Shown in pieces: positions 24,679 through 32,694 of a stretch of DNA of 35,877 bases; within the stretch, counting starts at the first letter, position 1; every line of letters starts with the position of its first letter. The notes below the pieces were generated by a model. That model was given only the letters and a program-made list of their open reading frames with translations. It was not told the DNA's origin and did no database searches. This DNA is from an uncultured Paraprevotella sp. Lineage in GTDB: Bacteria; Bacteroidota; Bacteroidia; Bacteroidales; Bacteroidaceae. The position numbers and the translations under genes were made by a program. The stretch lies in the NCBI GenBank assembly GCA_944320765.1, contig CALUIS010000028.1, forward strand, positions 1 to 35,877. Reading direction: 5' to 3'.

Positions 24679-24736
24679 CCGGTACGAAACGGAAGATTCA
24701 CAGCTTCTTAACAAGCCTGTCCCCGTTTTGTACCGG
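24679..24736 (-). terminator. terminator of the GH27 gene
   Basis: A 14-base inverted repeat with one mismatch (CCGGTACGAAACGG at 24679-24692 / CCGTTTTGTACCGG at 24723-24736) and a 30-base loop lies 30 bases after the GH27 stop. In the transcribed direction it is followed by AATCTTTATTTTTTC. It ends about 40 bases before the receptor promoter. Confidence 0.6.
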
Positions 24737-24765
24737 ATTTGTATCACGAGTTGCCGGACGCAAGC

Positions 24766-27474
24766 CTAATCCTTGACGATTTTCTTTCCGTTGACGATAT
24801 ACGTCCCTTTCCGCAACCCGTCCAGTGCCTCGGCCTCCGGCACGTCCGCCTTCAACCGGACTCCGTCAATCGTGTAGACATCCGCCCGGCCTTCCTGCGC
24901 CAGGACTTCCGCCACGCCGTCTCCTTCCTCCGGGGCCTCGTAATACAGCCTGAAGTCATCGAAGCAGCACCAGCAGTCATATTTCTGCCCGTTATTCATC
25001 AGTCCGAGACGCAACTTACCGTCTTCCACGTCCACTTCCATGGTATTGACATACCATCCTTGCGCGAAGCAAACGCCGGCTGCATACATGCTGTTGATAT
25101 AACCATTCTTCAGGTCCAGGTCTCCGAAGTCCGGATTCTCCTCTTCATACGGGAAAGCATAGAGGGAAACCACCGACTGTGTCTTTTCATTGGCGAACAA
25201 AGTGGCCGGAATCGTTTCAGTTCCGTTCTTATAAGCCTCTCCGCCATCATTCTCTCCCGTCCGGTACAAGGCCTTCACCCGAATTGTATATTTTCCGTTC
25301 TTCAGGCCGGTGAGAGTCTGAGACATATTGAAATTACGGTTGTAAAACTCCGCTACGCCACTCCTCTGCGTCGGCATGTCATTCCATCCCTTCTCCTCCG
25401 GGTCAAAAGAAGGATTGTCCATCAACAACGTCACATCCCAAGACTCTCCCTCTTTGGGCCATGCCTCAGCCGACGTAAGGAACGCCACGGCCGCATCCTT
25501 CAAAGAAGCCACGGCCGCATCCACCGACTCCTTCGTAGTGGCATTGTCCATTTGTAGCACAGCCTGTTCCATCTGTGCCACGAACTGTTCCAGCGCATTC
25601 CCGGCTTCCGACTTGTCCGCGTTCTCCCTGCACTGCTCCAACAGCGCGGTGAAACTTTCATAGCCGGCCTGAGCCTGCAAGGCGTTTTCCACTGCCGCCA
25701 ACAAGGCCTCCGTGGCCTGTTCATAGCCTTCCCGGCTTTCTTCCACCTGTTCCGCCGCTGCCAACGCGTCTTCTACCGCCTTCCGCACATTGCCAGGCAA
25801 ATTCTCTTGCAGCACCGTGTGCGCTTTGCCGACGGCACTCTCCAGCCGCTGCTTGTACACGTCCAGGGAATTCGCCTTCGCCAGCTCCATGCAGTCTATA
25901 TCCGGCATCCATTCCGCCGCATTGTACAAGCGGATGATATTGTCGCCCTTCTGCAGCGTCACTTTCACCGTCCGTTGGGCCGGCTTGTCCCAGCCGCCGG
26001 AGTTCAACGAGAGTTCCTCGCCCTCGCCGCCGTTCACGCTCAGATACAGTTTCCGTTCCTCCCCACAGATATAGGTCAACGTCAGTTCATATTCTCCGCC
26101 TTCTTCGCTGTACACGTTCCTCCATTGCAAGTCGTTCTTCTCGCTTCGTCCCAGCCAGCCGGCCTTCGCGCCACCGGAGCAATAATCCGCCTCCTCGTAG
26201 ATGCCCGTCTCCGCCGTCTGGTTGTTCGTCAGTTCCTGGTAAGCGTCCAGCCAGGCCGTTTCCCCCTCGTACTTCATCCGTTCATAACGTTCCTCGGCCT
26301 GCAACTTATAAATCCGCGTGCCATGGGCCGGAAGCTCCACCGTCATGTCTCCTTCGAAGTCCCCCAAATCTTCTTTCATGAACAGGTCACGGACACTGAC
26401 CTTGCCACCCAGCTCCAAATCGAGGAAATCCACCGAAAGAGTTACCGGGCTGTCGGTCGGGTTATAAAAAGCCACGGCGCGCTGCGTACCGTGAAGCGTT
26501 TCCACATCCTTCACCAACACGTAAGCACCGTTTTCCCGTTTCACCACATATGCCTGCAAGGCCAACGGGTCTTGGTTCAAGGCTATGAGTTCCTTGTTTG
26601 TCAGCAAGTCAAGGGCCGTCTGTGAAATCGTGGTCATGTCGCACCCGATAAGCAACGGCGAACTCATGATGCACCACATTCCGAAATGGGTCTTGTCTTC
26701 TTCCGTAGACAGTCCGCGCCCCACTTCCAGCATGTCCATGTCGTTGAACTTGCCCTCCGTGGCATACGCCGACAGATAGAGGTTCTCCCCGATGATGCCC
26801 TTCACGGAGTTCCACCCCAGATAAATGTCACCCGTCACCCGCCATGATGTGGCCACGTCGTGCACCCAAGTGCCGGGAAATGCCCAACGACACACGTTCA
26901 GCCGCACGTCCGTGCGCCCCGTGTTGACAATCGCCTGGTGAATGTCCGTATAGCGTTCCTGCTCCGAAAGTTCCAGGTTGTCCTCGTTATATCCCGGCTC
27001 GCCGCCGCAGAAGTCCACTTTGATGAAATCAAATCCGAATGTCTTGAAATACAGGTCGATGTCTTCTTGGTCGTGGCCGTAAAGTCCCACGCCCTTACCA
27101 ATCAGGTCTCCGCCGAAATACGAAGCGCAGGTATTCTCTCCCGCATCGGAATAAATGCCGGCCTTCAAACCCTTGGAATGAATATAGTCCACCACCGGCT
27201 GCATCCCGTTCGGGAAGCGGGTGGGATGAATGAGCAAATGCCCCTCGCTGTCCCGGCCGCCGAAAAACCCGTCATCTATATTAATATAGGTATAACCGAC
27301 ATCCTTCAAGCCCTTTTCCACCATGGCGTCGGTCTGCGCCTTAATCAAGTCCTCGCTGATCTGGAATCCATACGTGTTCCACGAGCTCCATCCCATCGTG
27401 GGAGTCTCATAAGCGTTTGCCACCCCACAGACACACAAGGAAGCCAACGCCATACAATAGAAATGTTTTTTCAT
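24766..27474 (-). CDS. multidomain GH27 glycosidase (alpha-galactosidase or beta-L-arabinopyranosidase type)
   Basis: A 902-residue secreted enzyme with a signal peptide at residues 1-21. The GH27 (beta/alpha)8 barrel spans about 23-290 (TPTMGWSSWNTYG, YINIDDGF, KAGIYSD). The nucleophile is D154 (FIKVDFCGG) and the acid/base D216 (SWRVTGDIY). A C-terminal beta domain (to about 400) and a beta-sandwich carbohydrate-binding-like domain (about 410-545, EADYCSGGAKAGWLG) follow. Next come a helical FIVAR-like linker (about 550-690, Glu/Ala-rich), a second beta-sandwich (about 700-860, LLMDNPSFDPEEKGWND) and a tail (VYTIDGVRL, KGTYIVNGKKIVKD). GH27 enzymes mostly remove terminal alpha-galactose; some members remove beta-L-arabinopyranose, and the sequence does not decide between them. 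It has its own promoter and terminator. Confidence 0.9.
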   Translation of the reverse strand: MKKHFYCMALASLCVCGVANAYETPTMGWSSWNTYGFQISEDLIKAQTDAMVEKGLKDVGYTYINIDDGFFGGRDSEGHLLIHPTRFPNGMQPVVDYIHSKGLKAGIYSDAGENTCASYFGGDLIGKGVGLYGHDQEDIDLYFKTFGFDFIKVDFCGGEPGYNEDNLELSEQERYTDIHQAIVNTGRTDVRLNVCRWAFPGTWVHDVATSWRVTGDIYLGWNSVKGIIGENLYLSAYATEGKFNDMDMLEVGRGLSTEEDKTHFGMWCIMSSPLLIGCDMTTISQTALDLLTNKELIALNQDPLALQAYVVKRENGAYVLVKDVETLHGTQRAVAFYNPTDSPVTLSVDFLDLELGGKVSVRDLFMKEDLGDFEGDMTVELPAHGTRIYKLQAEERYERMKYEGETAWLDAYQELTNNQTAETGIYEEADYCSGGAKAGWLGRSEKNDLQWRNVYSEEGGEYELTLTYICGEERKLYLSVNGGEGEELSLNSGGWDKPAQRTVKVTLQKGDNIIRLYNAAEWMPDIDCMELAKANSLDVYKQRLESAVGKAHTVLQENLPGNVRKAVEDALAAAEQVEESREGYEQATEALLAAVENALQAQAGYESFTALLEQCRENADKSEAGNALEQFVAQMEQAVLQMDNATTKESVDAAVASLKDAAVAFLTSAEAWPKEGESWDVTLLMDNPSFDPEEKGWNDMPTQRSGVAEFYNRNFNMSQTLTGLKNGKYTIRVKALYRTGENDGGEAYKNGTETIPATLFANEKTQSVVSLYAFPYEEENPDFGDLDLKNGYINSMYAAGVCFAQGWYVNTMEVDVEDGKLRLGLMNNGQKYDCWCCFDDFRLYYEAPEEGDGVAEVLAQEGRADVYTIDGVRLKADVPEAEALDGLRKGTYIVNGKKIVKD

Positions 27475-27508
27475 GTTTTAGTTGTTAGTTATTAACTCAA
27501 TGGTTTCC

Positions 27509-27541
27509 CAAAGATACGGACTTTTGGCAGATTTTTCCAAA
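27509..27541 (-). promoter_or_regulatory. GH27 promoter
   Basis: TTTG (27538-27541) and TATCTTTG (27509-27516) on the minus strand are separated by 21 bases, about 35 bases before the ATG. It overlaps, back to back, the region used by the Nudix promoter. Confidence 0.6.
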
Positions 27542-27550
27542 TTTTATTCG

Positions 27551-27558
27551 TAGTTTTG
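27551..27558 (+). promoter_or_regulatory. Nudix gene promoter (-7 element)
   Basis: TAGTTTTG followed by CACCC, 24 bases before the Nudix ATG. A TTTG at 27523-27526 is 24 bases upstream, a little far. Confidence 0.5.
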
Positions 27559-27582
27559 CACCCGTTAAAACCAACAAGAACT

Positions 27583-28113
27583 ATGGCACACGAACATCCT
27601 TTCGCCCAGTTCCGCTTCTGCCCCAAGTGCGGCTCGCCGCGCTTCGTGGAACACAACGAGAAATCGAAGCATTGTGAAGACTGCGGCTTCACTTATTATT
27701 TCAACCCCAGCGCAGCCACAGTAGCCGTCATCGTGAACGACCGCAACGAGTTGCTGGTGTGCCGCCGCGGGAAAGACCCGGGAAAAGGGACGCTCGACCT
27801 GCCGGGCGGCTTCTGCGACTGTTTCGAAAGCAGCGAAGAGGGCATGGCACGCGAGGTGAAAGAGGAGACGGGACTGGACGTGACCCGCACGGAATTCCTC
27901 TTCTCCCTGCCCAACACCTACCTGTATTCCGGCTTTCTGGTCCACACCATCGACATCTTCTTCCGCTGCACGGTGGCGGACTGGCGGCCCGCCCGTGCCA
28001 TGGACGACGCGGCCGAACTGATGTGGATGCCGCTGGCGGACCTGCGCCCCGAGGAGTTCGGAATGGATTCCGTGAGGAAAGCCATCGGCAAGCTGCTCCG
28101 AATCCTGCAATGA
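27583..28113 (+). CDS. Nudix hydrolase with N-terminal zinc ribbon
   Basis: A 176-residue cytoplasmic hydrolase of nucleoside-diphosphate-linked compounds. The N-terminal zinc ribbon has C13-x2-C16 (CPKCG) and C31-x2-C34 (CEDCG). The Nudix box is complete: G76-x5-E82-x7-R90-E91-V92-x-E94-E95-x-G97-L98, where the glutamates bind Mg. The ribbon-plus-Nudix layout recalls NudC-type NAD(H) pyrophosphatases without their extra N-terminal domain, but the substrate cannot be read from the sequence. The start at MAHEHPF follows the -7 element by 24 bases. Converges on the four-gene operon to the right. Confidence 0.93.
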   Translation: MAHEHPFAQFRFCPKCGSPRFVEHNEKSKHCEDCGFTYYFNPSAATVAVIVNDRNELLVCRRGKDPGKGTLDLPGGFCDCFESSEEGMAREVKEETGLDVTRTEFLFSLPNTYLYSGFLVHTIDIFFRCTVADWRPARAMDDAAELMWMPLADLRPEEFGMDSVRKAIGKLLRILQ

Positions 28114-28165
28114 GGAAGGTGGAGAAAAACCGCCTATGAATGAACCGCCCCACCTTGCAGAATGC

Positions 28166-28180
28166 GTTGAATTAACATTT
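28166..28180 (+). repeat. left copy of a 15-base direct repeat
   Basis: GTTGAATTAACATTT, identical and in the same orientation to 35514-35528. This copy contains the stop codon of the TPR-HTH regulator gene. The two copies bracket the whole four-gene operon. Confidence 0.5.
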
Positions 28181-29668
28181 AGGCATCCCCTGAACGGTAT
28201 GGTCTTTTGTCGTAGAGCAATTGAAAGATAATTTGTTTTCAATCCGTATGCGTCTTTTGGATACGTTGCTCCGGCTGGTGGCCATGAGGACGGCGATGTC
28301 GGTGGGCCGGACGTTCAGCCGGAAAAGGCAACAGTACACTGCCTCCTCGTCCGTCAGTCCCGGAGTGAGGACTTTCAGTCCTGCGGCAAAGCGGTTGAAG
28401 CAGCGGTCCATTTCCTGCAAGAACTCCATCTGCCTTTCTTTGTTGGCCAACAAGCCATCGAAATCTTCTTTGCGCGGTTGGTGGGGATTGTCGGCTACGG
28501 GTAGTCGATGGCTTATGGGCAGGTCGTACAGATGATGGCGGCGGATTTGCGCTTCCTTCTCCTTCCACTCCAATTGCTTCTGTTCGATTCGGTGGCGCAG
28601 TTCGTCTATTTCCCGAGTCAGGCGGGAGAATCTCGCCAGATCCTTTTCCTTGCCTTGCGCGAGACTGGAGAGTTCCTGTAGCTTACGTTCCCGTTGCGCC
28701 AGTTCCTCCATCCGTTTTTCTTTCTCCGAAATTTGGCGGCGCAGTCTTTCCGTGTCTTCCTGTTGTCCTTCCAATATTTGGATGGCCTGTTCCTTCTGAC
28801 TGAGGAGAAACCGGACGTGTTCCAGTTCATGCTTGCGGCGGTGGCTGGCCACGGCATAGAGGCCTCCTCCCAGCAGCAGGGCGAACAGGGTCAGGGCGAT
28901 GAACAGCGTGTGCTTCTGGCCGGCCGCAATGGCATCCCTTTCGGCAATCAGTCCTTTCTTCTCGCGTTCCGCTTCATCCATGAAAGTCCGGAAACGGGTG
29001 GTCCAATACTCATCCTGCATCCGGAGATACGTAGGCAGGTAGGACGTGTCCTGCAAGGCCAGCAGCCGGAGAGCCAATATCTGTCTTTTCCATAGGGCGG
29101 AGGTGTCGGCGGCAAGATGCGCCAGCCGTCGGTGCAAGGCTTCTGGCAGGGCTTGCCCTTGCGCGAGGAGCTGGGCGGATTGGGCCAACGCGGCTTCCTC
29201 TTCCAGTCCTTTTGTCAGGTCTGCCGGATAACCCTTCTCTTCCGCAATTTGCAAGGCACGACGGTTGTAGCCGTATGCCCGATGGTATTCCTGTCGTTGC
29301 AGGGCGATATCGGTCAGTTGGCGGCAGGCGGTGTACTCCGCCGTGTCCAACCGATGCCGCCGGGCGAACTCCAGCACGGCCCGGAAGTCCTTCTCGGCAT
29401 CGCCCGTGAAGTTTTTCTGCAGCCAGATTCCGCCTTGCCCGCACATGCCTTTCCACCAGAACGTCAGACTGTCCTCGGGATTGTATTGGCAGAGCAGGGC
29501 TGTTAGCTGATAATGGAACAGCGCATCGTTCAGATTGCCCTCGCGGTGCAGCTTCAAGGCTTCCTGATAGACTCTTTCTATATAAGGTAAGGAGGTGTTC
29601 TCCCTGACGCAAGCGGTCAGGCTGAGGGAAAGGATGATGAGGACGGAGTTTTTGAAAATCGTATTCAT
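28172..29668 (-). CDS. membrane-spanning TPR / coiled-coil / HTH regulator
   Basis: A 498-residue protein in a one-component sensor layout. The order is a lipoprotein-type signal with C20 (SLSLTAC), TPR-like helical repeats (about 30-215), a transmembrane helix at 253-275 (TLFIALTLFALLLGGGLYAV), a long coiled coil (about 278-378), and a C-terminal helix-turn-helix of LuxR-like type (LTDEEAVYCCLFRLNVRPTDIAVLM, then TSRSNVSKRRIRIENKL; about 438-480). The N-terminal part would be periplasmic and the HTH cytoplasmic. Such proteins are known in Bacteroidetes as putative transcription regulators, mostly unstudied. ATG 29668 overlaps the stop of the preceding gene (ATGA), so translation is coupled. 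It is the last gene of the operon and may control the operon or its ligand's uptake (inference). Confidence 0.8.
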   Translation of the reverse strand: MNTIFKNSVLIILSLSLTACVRENTSLPYIERVYQEALKLHREGNLNDALFHYQLTALLCQYNPEDSLTFWWKGMCGQGGIWLQKNFTGDAEKDFRAVLEFARRHRLDTAEYTACRQLTDIALQRQEYHRAYGYNRRALQIAEEKGYPADLTKGLEEEAALAQSAQLLAQGQALPEALHRRLAHLAADTSALWKRQILALRLLALQDTSYLPTYLRMQDEYWTTRFRTFMDEAEREKKGLIAERDAIAAGQKHTLFIALTLFALLLGGGLYAVASHRRKHELEHVRFLLSQKEQAIQILEGQQEDTERLRRQISEKEKRMEELAQRERKLQELSSLAQGKEKDLARFSRLTREIDELRHRIEQKQLEWKEKEAQIRRHHLYDLPISHRLPVADNPHQPRKEDFDGLLANKERQMEFLQEMDRCFNRFAAGLKVLTPGLTDEEAVYCCLFRLNVRPTDIAVLMATSRSNVSKRRIRIENKLSFNCSTTKDHTVQGMPKC

Positions 29669-30714
29669 GGCTGTAATTCTTTTGAAAGGAAGCGGGCGGC
29701 CCGGCTGGTGGGGTCGGATTCGCCGTTGAAGATGAGGGTATCGTTCTTGAAGATGCAGATGAAACTGTCACCTGACCGTGTGGCGAGCGGAGAAGTTTCC
29801 AACTGCTCGGCACGGATGAAGTATAAAGGCATCCTGACGTGCAGGGTTTGATATTGTGACACGAGGTTTTCCGCCTGTCTGGGATGTCGTTGGACGGCCA
29901 GAATGGAGAAACGCACGGGACGGCCACGGAACATCGCGGCCAGTCCCTCGTATTTCTTGATTTTCCAAATGTCGAAATAGTCCGTGACCAGATAGGCATG
30001 ATAACCTTCCGGTGCGGAAGAGACAGTAGAATCCGGATGACGTATGACGAAGGTGGTTTGCTTTTCCATCCGCCCGGTAGCGGTTCCGTACCGGATTAGA
30101 TGGGACAGGGTCGGCGCGAGGTGGAATCCGCCGATGAAGGCGTATGCACAAACCACGACCGTCATTCCGGCTCTTGCCGCTTTGTGCCGGGTTTGGCAGA
30201 GCAAGGTGGCGAGCAAGATTCCAGACAGACATACGATATGGGCTGGAATGTCCGGTTCTGCGATACGGATGAAGGTGTGCCAGTCGTATCCATACCCAAG
30301 TTTCGGACAGAAGAACAAATATAGCATTCCACCAAGGAAGGCACCAGCCATTTGCCAGGGTGAGACGATGGAATGGAAACGGGTGTGCCAGAGGACGAAA
30401 AAGACGCAGTAAAGGAGCATGACCGTCACGGTGTAATGACTGTAGTCTGTAAAGAGCCAGAACAGGGTCATGCCGAAGGTGCTGTATAAGGCAGCCGGCA
30501 TTTGGAAGAGGAAAATGAGATTGCGGGCCTTGGCTTTGCAAAGAGATCCTATAATGCCCAGAATGAACAAGGGCAGGTAGAACCACCACTGCCGCCAGAG
30601 GAAGATGTCATGCCGGAGCAACCCGCCCAGAATGACGGGCGCGAATATCAGGCAGAGCGTGTAGGCGGCCAGATAGATGATGCGCGGCTTGTAATGTTGG
30701 AGTGTTTGTCTCAT
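29665..30714 (-). CDS. polytopic membrane protein of unknown function
   Basis: Not recognised. The 349 residues have about seven transmembrane helices in the first 210 (for example IIYLAAYTLCLIFAPVILGG, WFYLPLFILGIIGSL, VTVMLLYCVFFVLW, AGMTVVVCAYAFIGGFHLAP). A soluble C-terminal domain of about 140 residues follows (FVIRHPDSTVSSAPEGYHAY, YFDIWKIKKYEGLAAMFRGR, RSGDSFICIFKNDTLIFNG). No catalytic motif stands out. It is translationally coupled to the regulator (ATGA overlap) and starts 15 bases after the shorter macroglobulin-like gene. This suggests it works with both, perhaps as the membrane component that handles or senses the exported proteins. Confidence 0.75.
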   Translation of the reverse strand: MRQTLQHYKPRIIYLAAYTLCLIFAPVILGGLLRHDIFLWRQWWFYLPLFILGIIGSLCKAKARNLIFLFQMPAALYSTFGMTLFWLFTDYSHYTVTVMLLYCVFFVLWHTRFHSIVSPWQMAGAFLGGMLYLFFCPKLGYGYDWHTFIRIAEPDIPAHIVCLSGILLATLLCQTRHKAARAGMTVVVCAYAFIGGFHLAPTLSHLIRYGTATGRMEKQTTFVIRHPDSTVSSAPEGYHAYLVTDYFDIWKIKKYEGLAAMFRGRPVRFSILAVQRHPRQAENLVSQYQTLHVRMPLYFIRAEQLETSPLATRSGDSFICIFKNDTLIFNGESDPTSRAARFLSKELQP

Positions 30715-30729
30715 GACAGTATTTTCATC

Positions 30730-32694
30730 CTAATCTATTTTTTGTTTGTAGATGACCGGTTTCCCGTCTCCCCCGATGCCTTCGGCGGAGATGTGCAGGG
30801 TGTGGCAGGTGGAGTTGTTATAGAAGGTGACCCGTGCCCGCCCGTTCTCGTCCGCCCTCACTTCCGGATTCCAGTAGAGCGTGCGGCGGAAGTCTTCCTG
30901 TAGCCCGTCCCGGCTCTGCGCGTAGTCCGGGAACGGAAAGACGGCGGGGCGCGTGTATCCCTTCACCACGGTGATGCGGTTGGAGGGCGAAAGGCCGTAG
31001 CTTCTGAGCCGTGCAGGGCTTTTCAGTTCTTCCGGACTGTATTTCACGTAGCAGACCACGTAGCACAGTTTGCGGTCGGACGATTCCACGTCTCCCCAAG
31101 GTTGTTTTTGCCAGCCTCGCATATCTCCGTTCCAGTATTTTCTGACAAATTCCTTTTTGTCAAAACCGTAACGCCGACAGGTTTCCGGGTCTGTCCGGAT
31201 GACGACTTCCTTGATGTCGGGCGGCAGCAGTTCAGACATTTCTCTGATTTCCCCAACTATGGGTACGTGGTCTCCCGGATACTTGTCCAATACCATCCAC
31301 CGTGCTCCGCCGTCCGGATAATAATAGCGGGTCAGGATGCTGGAACCGACCTCCTGTGTAGAGACATTGCAGTTGGGGCAAAGGTCTGTGAGGTAGTCGA
31401 TTTCCTCGGCCAGCGGGAAGTGCACCGTTGAGACCTTGAGGTATTCACGGGTATATCGGCGGCGTCTGGCCTTTACTTCCACTTCATCCAGCGACTTCAT
31501 GTCATCGGACGTTTCCTGCAGGGTGCCCTCGTCTGTAGCCTTATAGGTGTTTTCGGGCAACAGGGTTTCTTCGTCCCGATAGGGCCTGGGGACGGGGCTG
31601 AACCATTTGTAGGTTTGGATGATGGCTTCCCTTCCGTCCGGCACGACATAGGGCGTGGAGAGATAGGCGATTCTGTCGCCATGAAAGTCTTTCAGATAGA
31701 AGGCCCAGTACCCCTTTTCGCTGGTCATGGTCTCTCCGGTCATTCTGAGCGTGTCTTCCGGCAGGCTGAGCCGGATAGGGCATCCGGGTTCGAGCCTTTT
31801 GATCCATCTGCGTGACGAGCGGGTATAGATTTCCCCGTCCACGGCCAGTCCCTTTTCCGGGGAGAGGAAGATGTCCTGTTTGGGGTCGAAACTCCGCGTG
31901 GCGTAGTAACTTCGTGCCACCCAGCCGCTGTCGAGGAAGAGCGACCGATGGATGTCTCCCCTATAGTTTGTGTATATGTCGGACGAGGCATCCGTGACGG
32001 CCAGCGAGAAGCGGCTACCCGGTGTGGTTCGGAAGGTAAGTTCCACCCTCTCTCCGGGCTTCAGACTGTCCGGTGGCGGTGTGAGGCATCGGATGGCAGA
32101 CGCGGTGAAGTTCCGGTTGTGCAGCGCGACGGCTTGCATGGCCTGTGATATGGAATCAGGCAACGGTTCTTTTTGTACGGCTGCTTTTTCTTTAAGCCTT
32201 TTCCAGTCTTCCAACTCGTCAATCCATAGCCGCTTGTGTTCATGCAGCAAGTTCGGTCGTGTTCGGTCGTACAGGCGGCGGAAGCCGTAGTCTCCTTGGA
32301 ACACGATGTCGAAGACGGGGAACACGCGGGTGAAATAGTTTTCTTCCCCGTAGTTCCTCATGTGCCGGGTATAGGCCCGGACTTCAAAAAAACCGGAGAG
32401 GTAGGCACTGTCCAGATAGAACTCGCCGTGGCATATCCCGTCCTCAATCTTGTATTTGTGGGTCGCCACCGCCCCTCCTTCCGGCGAGAGCAGTTCCACG
32501 TAGAGCACCTTGCTGATGTCCGTGGGGCGGTTGCTCTCGTTGAGTACGTAGGCCGTGAACCACATCGTCTCCTTGAGGAAGTATCCCGCCTGGTCGAAGT
32601 GCAGGTACACCTTCTCCTGCGCGGGAAGGCTCATTCCGAAGGAACGGGCCATTCCCGCGAGGAGGAAGAAGAGATATAGGAGTGCCTGTTTCAT
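30730..32694 (-). CDS. macroglobulin-like (MG2-type) exported protein, short paralogue
   Basis: A 654-residue protein with a signal peptide (LLYLFFLLAGMARSFG). QEKVYLHFDQAGYFLKETMW at about 26-45 is the first-strand pattern of an MG2-like alpha-2-macroglobulin domain as found in many Bacteroidetes envelope proteins. Then come YVELLSPEGG and GFFEVRAYTRHMRN, a middle beta region, and a plug-like LDEVEVKARRRR near 410. The C-terminal beta segment (RTLYWNPEVRADENGRARV, FYNNSTCHTLHISAEG) closely parallels the end of its upstream neighbour. It lacks the roughly 240 residues present in that paralogue, including the YPEGGKLVEG domain and the QGWRRY motif. Its ATG overlaps the paralogue's stop as ATGA. 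No cysteine-thioester motif is visible. Function unknown. Confidence 0.8.
   Translation of the reverse strand: MKQALLYLFFLLAGMARSFGMSLPAQEKVYLHFDQAGYFLKETMWFTAYVLNESNRPTDISKVLYVELLSPEGGAVATHKYKIEDGICHGEFYLDSAYLSGFFEVRAYTRHMRNYGEENYFTRVFPVFDIVFQGDYGFRRLYDRTRPNLLHEHKRLWIDELEDWKRLKEKAAVQKEPLPDSISQAMQAVALHNRNFTASAIRCLTPPPDSLKPGERVELTFRTTPGSRFSLAVTDASSDIYTNYRGDIHRSLFLDSGWVARSYYATRSFDPKQDIFLSPEKGLAVDGEIYTRSSRRWIKRLEPGCPIRLSLPEDTLRMTGETMTSEKGYWAFYLKDFHGDRIAYLSTPYVVPDGREAIIQTYKWFSPVPRPYRDEETLLPENTYKATDEGTLQETSDDMKSLDEVEVKARRRRYTREYLKVSTVHFPLAEEIDYLTDLCPNCNVSTQEVGSSILTRYYYPDGGARWMVLDKYPGDHVPIVGEIREMSELLPPDIKEVVIRTDPETCRRYGFDKKEFVRKYWNGDMRGWQKQPWGDVESSDRKLCYVVCYVKYSPEELKSPARLRSYGLSPSNRITVVKGYTRPAVFPFPDYAQSRDGLQEDFRRTLYWNPEVRADENGRARVTFYNNSTCHTLHISAEGIGGDGKPVIYKQKID

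Noticed and set aside
15250..28113. A complete polysaccharide utilisation locus
   Set aside because: There is no SusC/SusD pair, no hybrid two-component or SARP-type regulator, and the genes sit in separately promoted units on both strands.
28116..28156. AAGGTGG / CCACCTT pairing between Nudix and the regulator as a terminator
   Set aside because: Only seven pairs with a 27-base loop and no T run; too weak to call.
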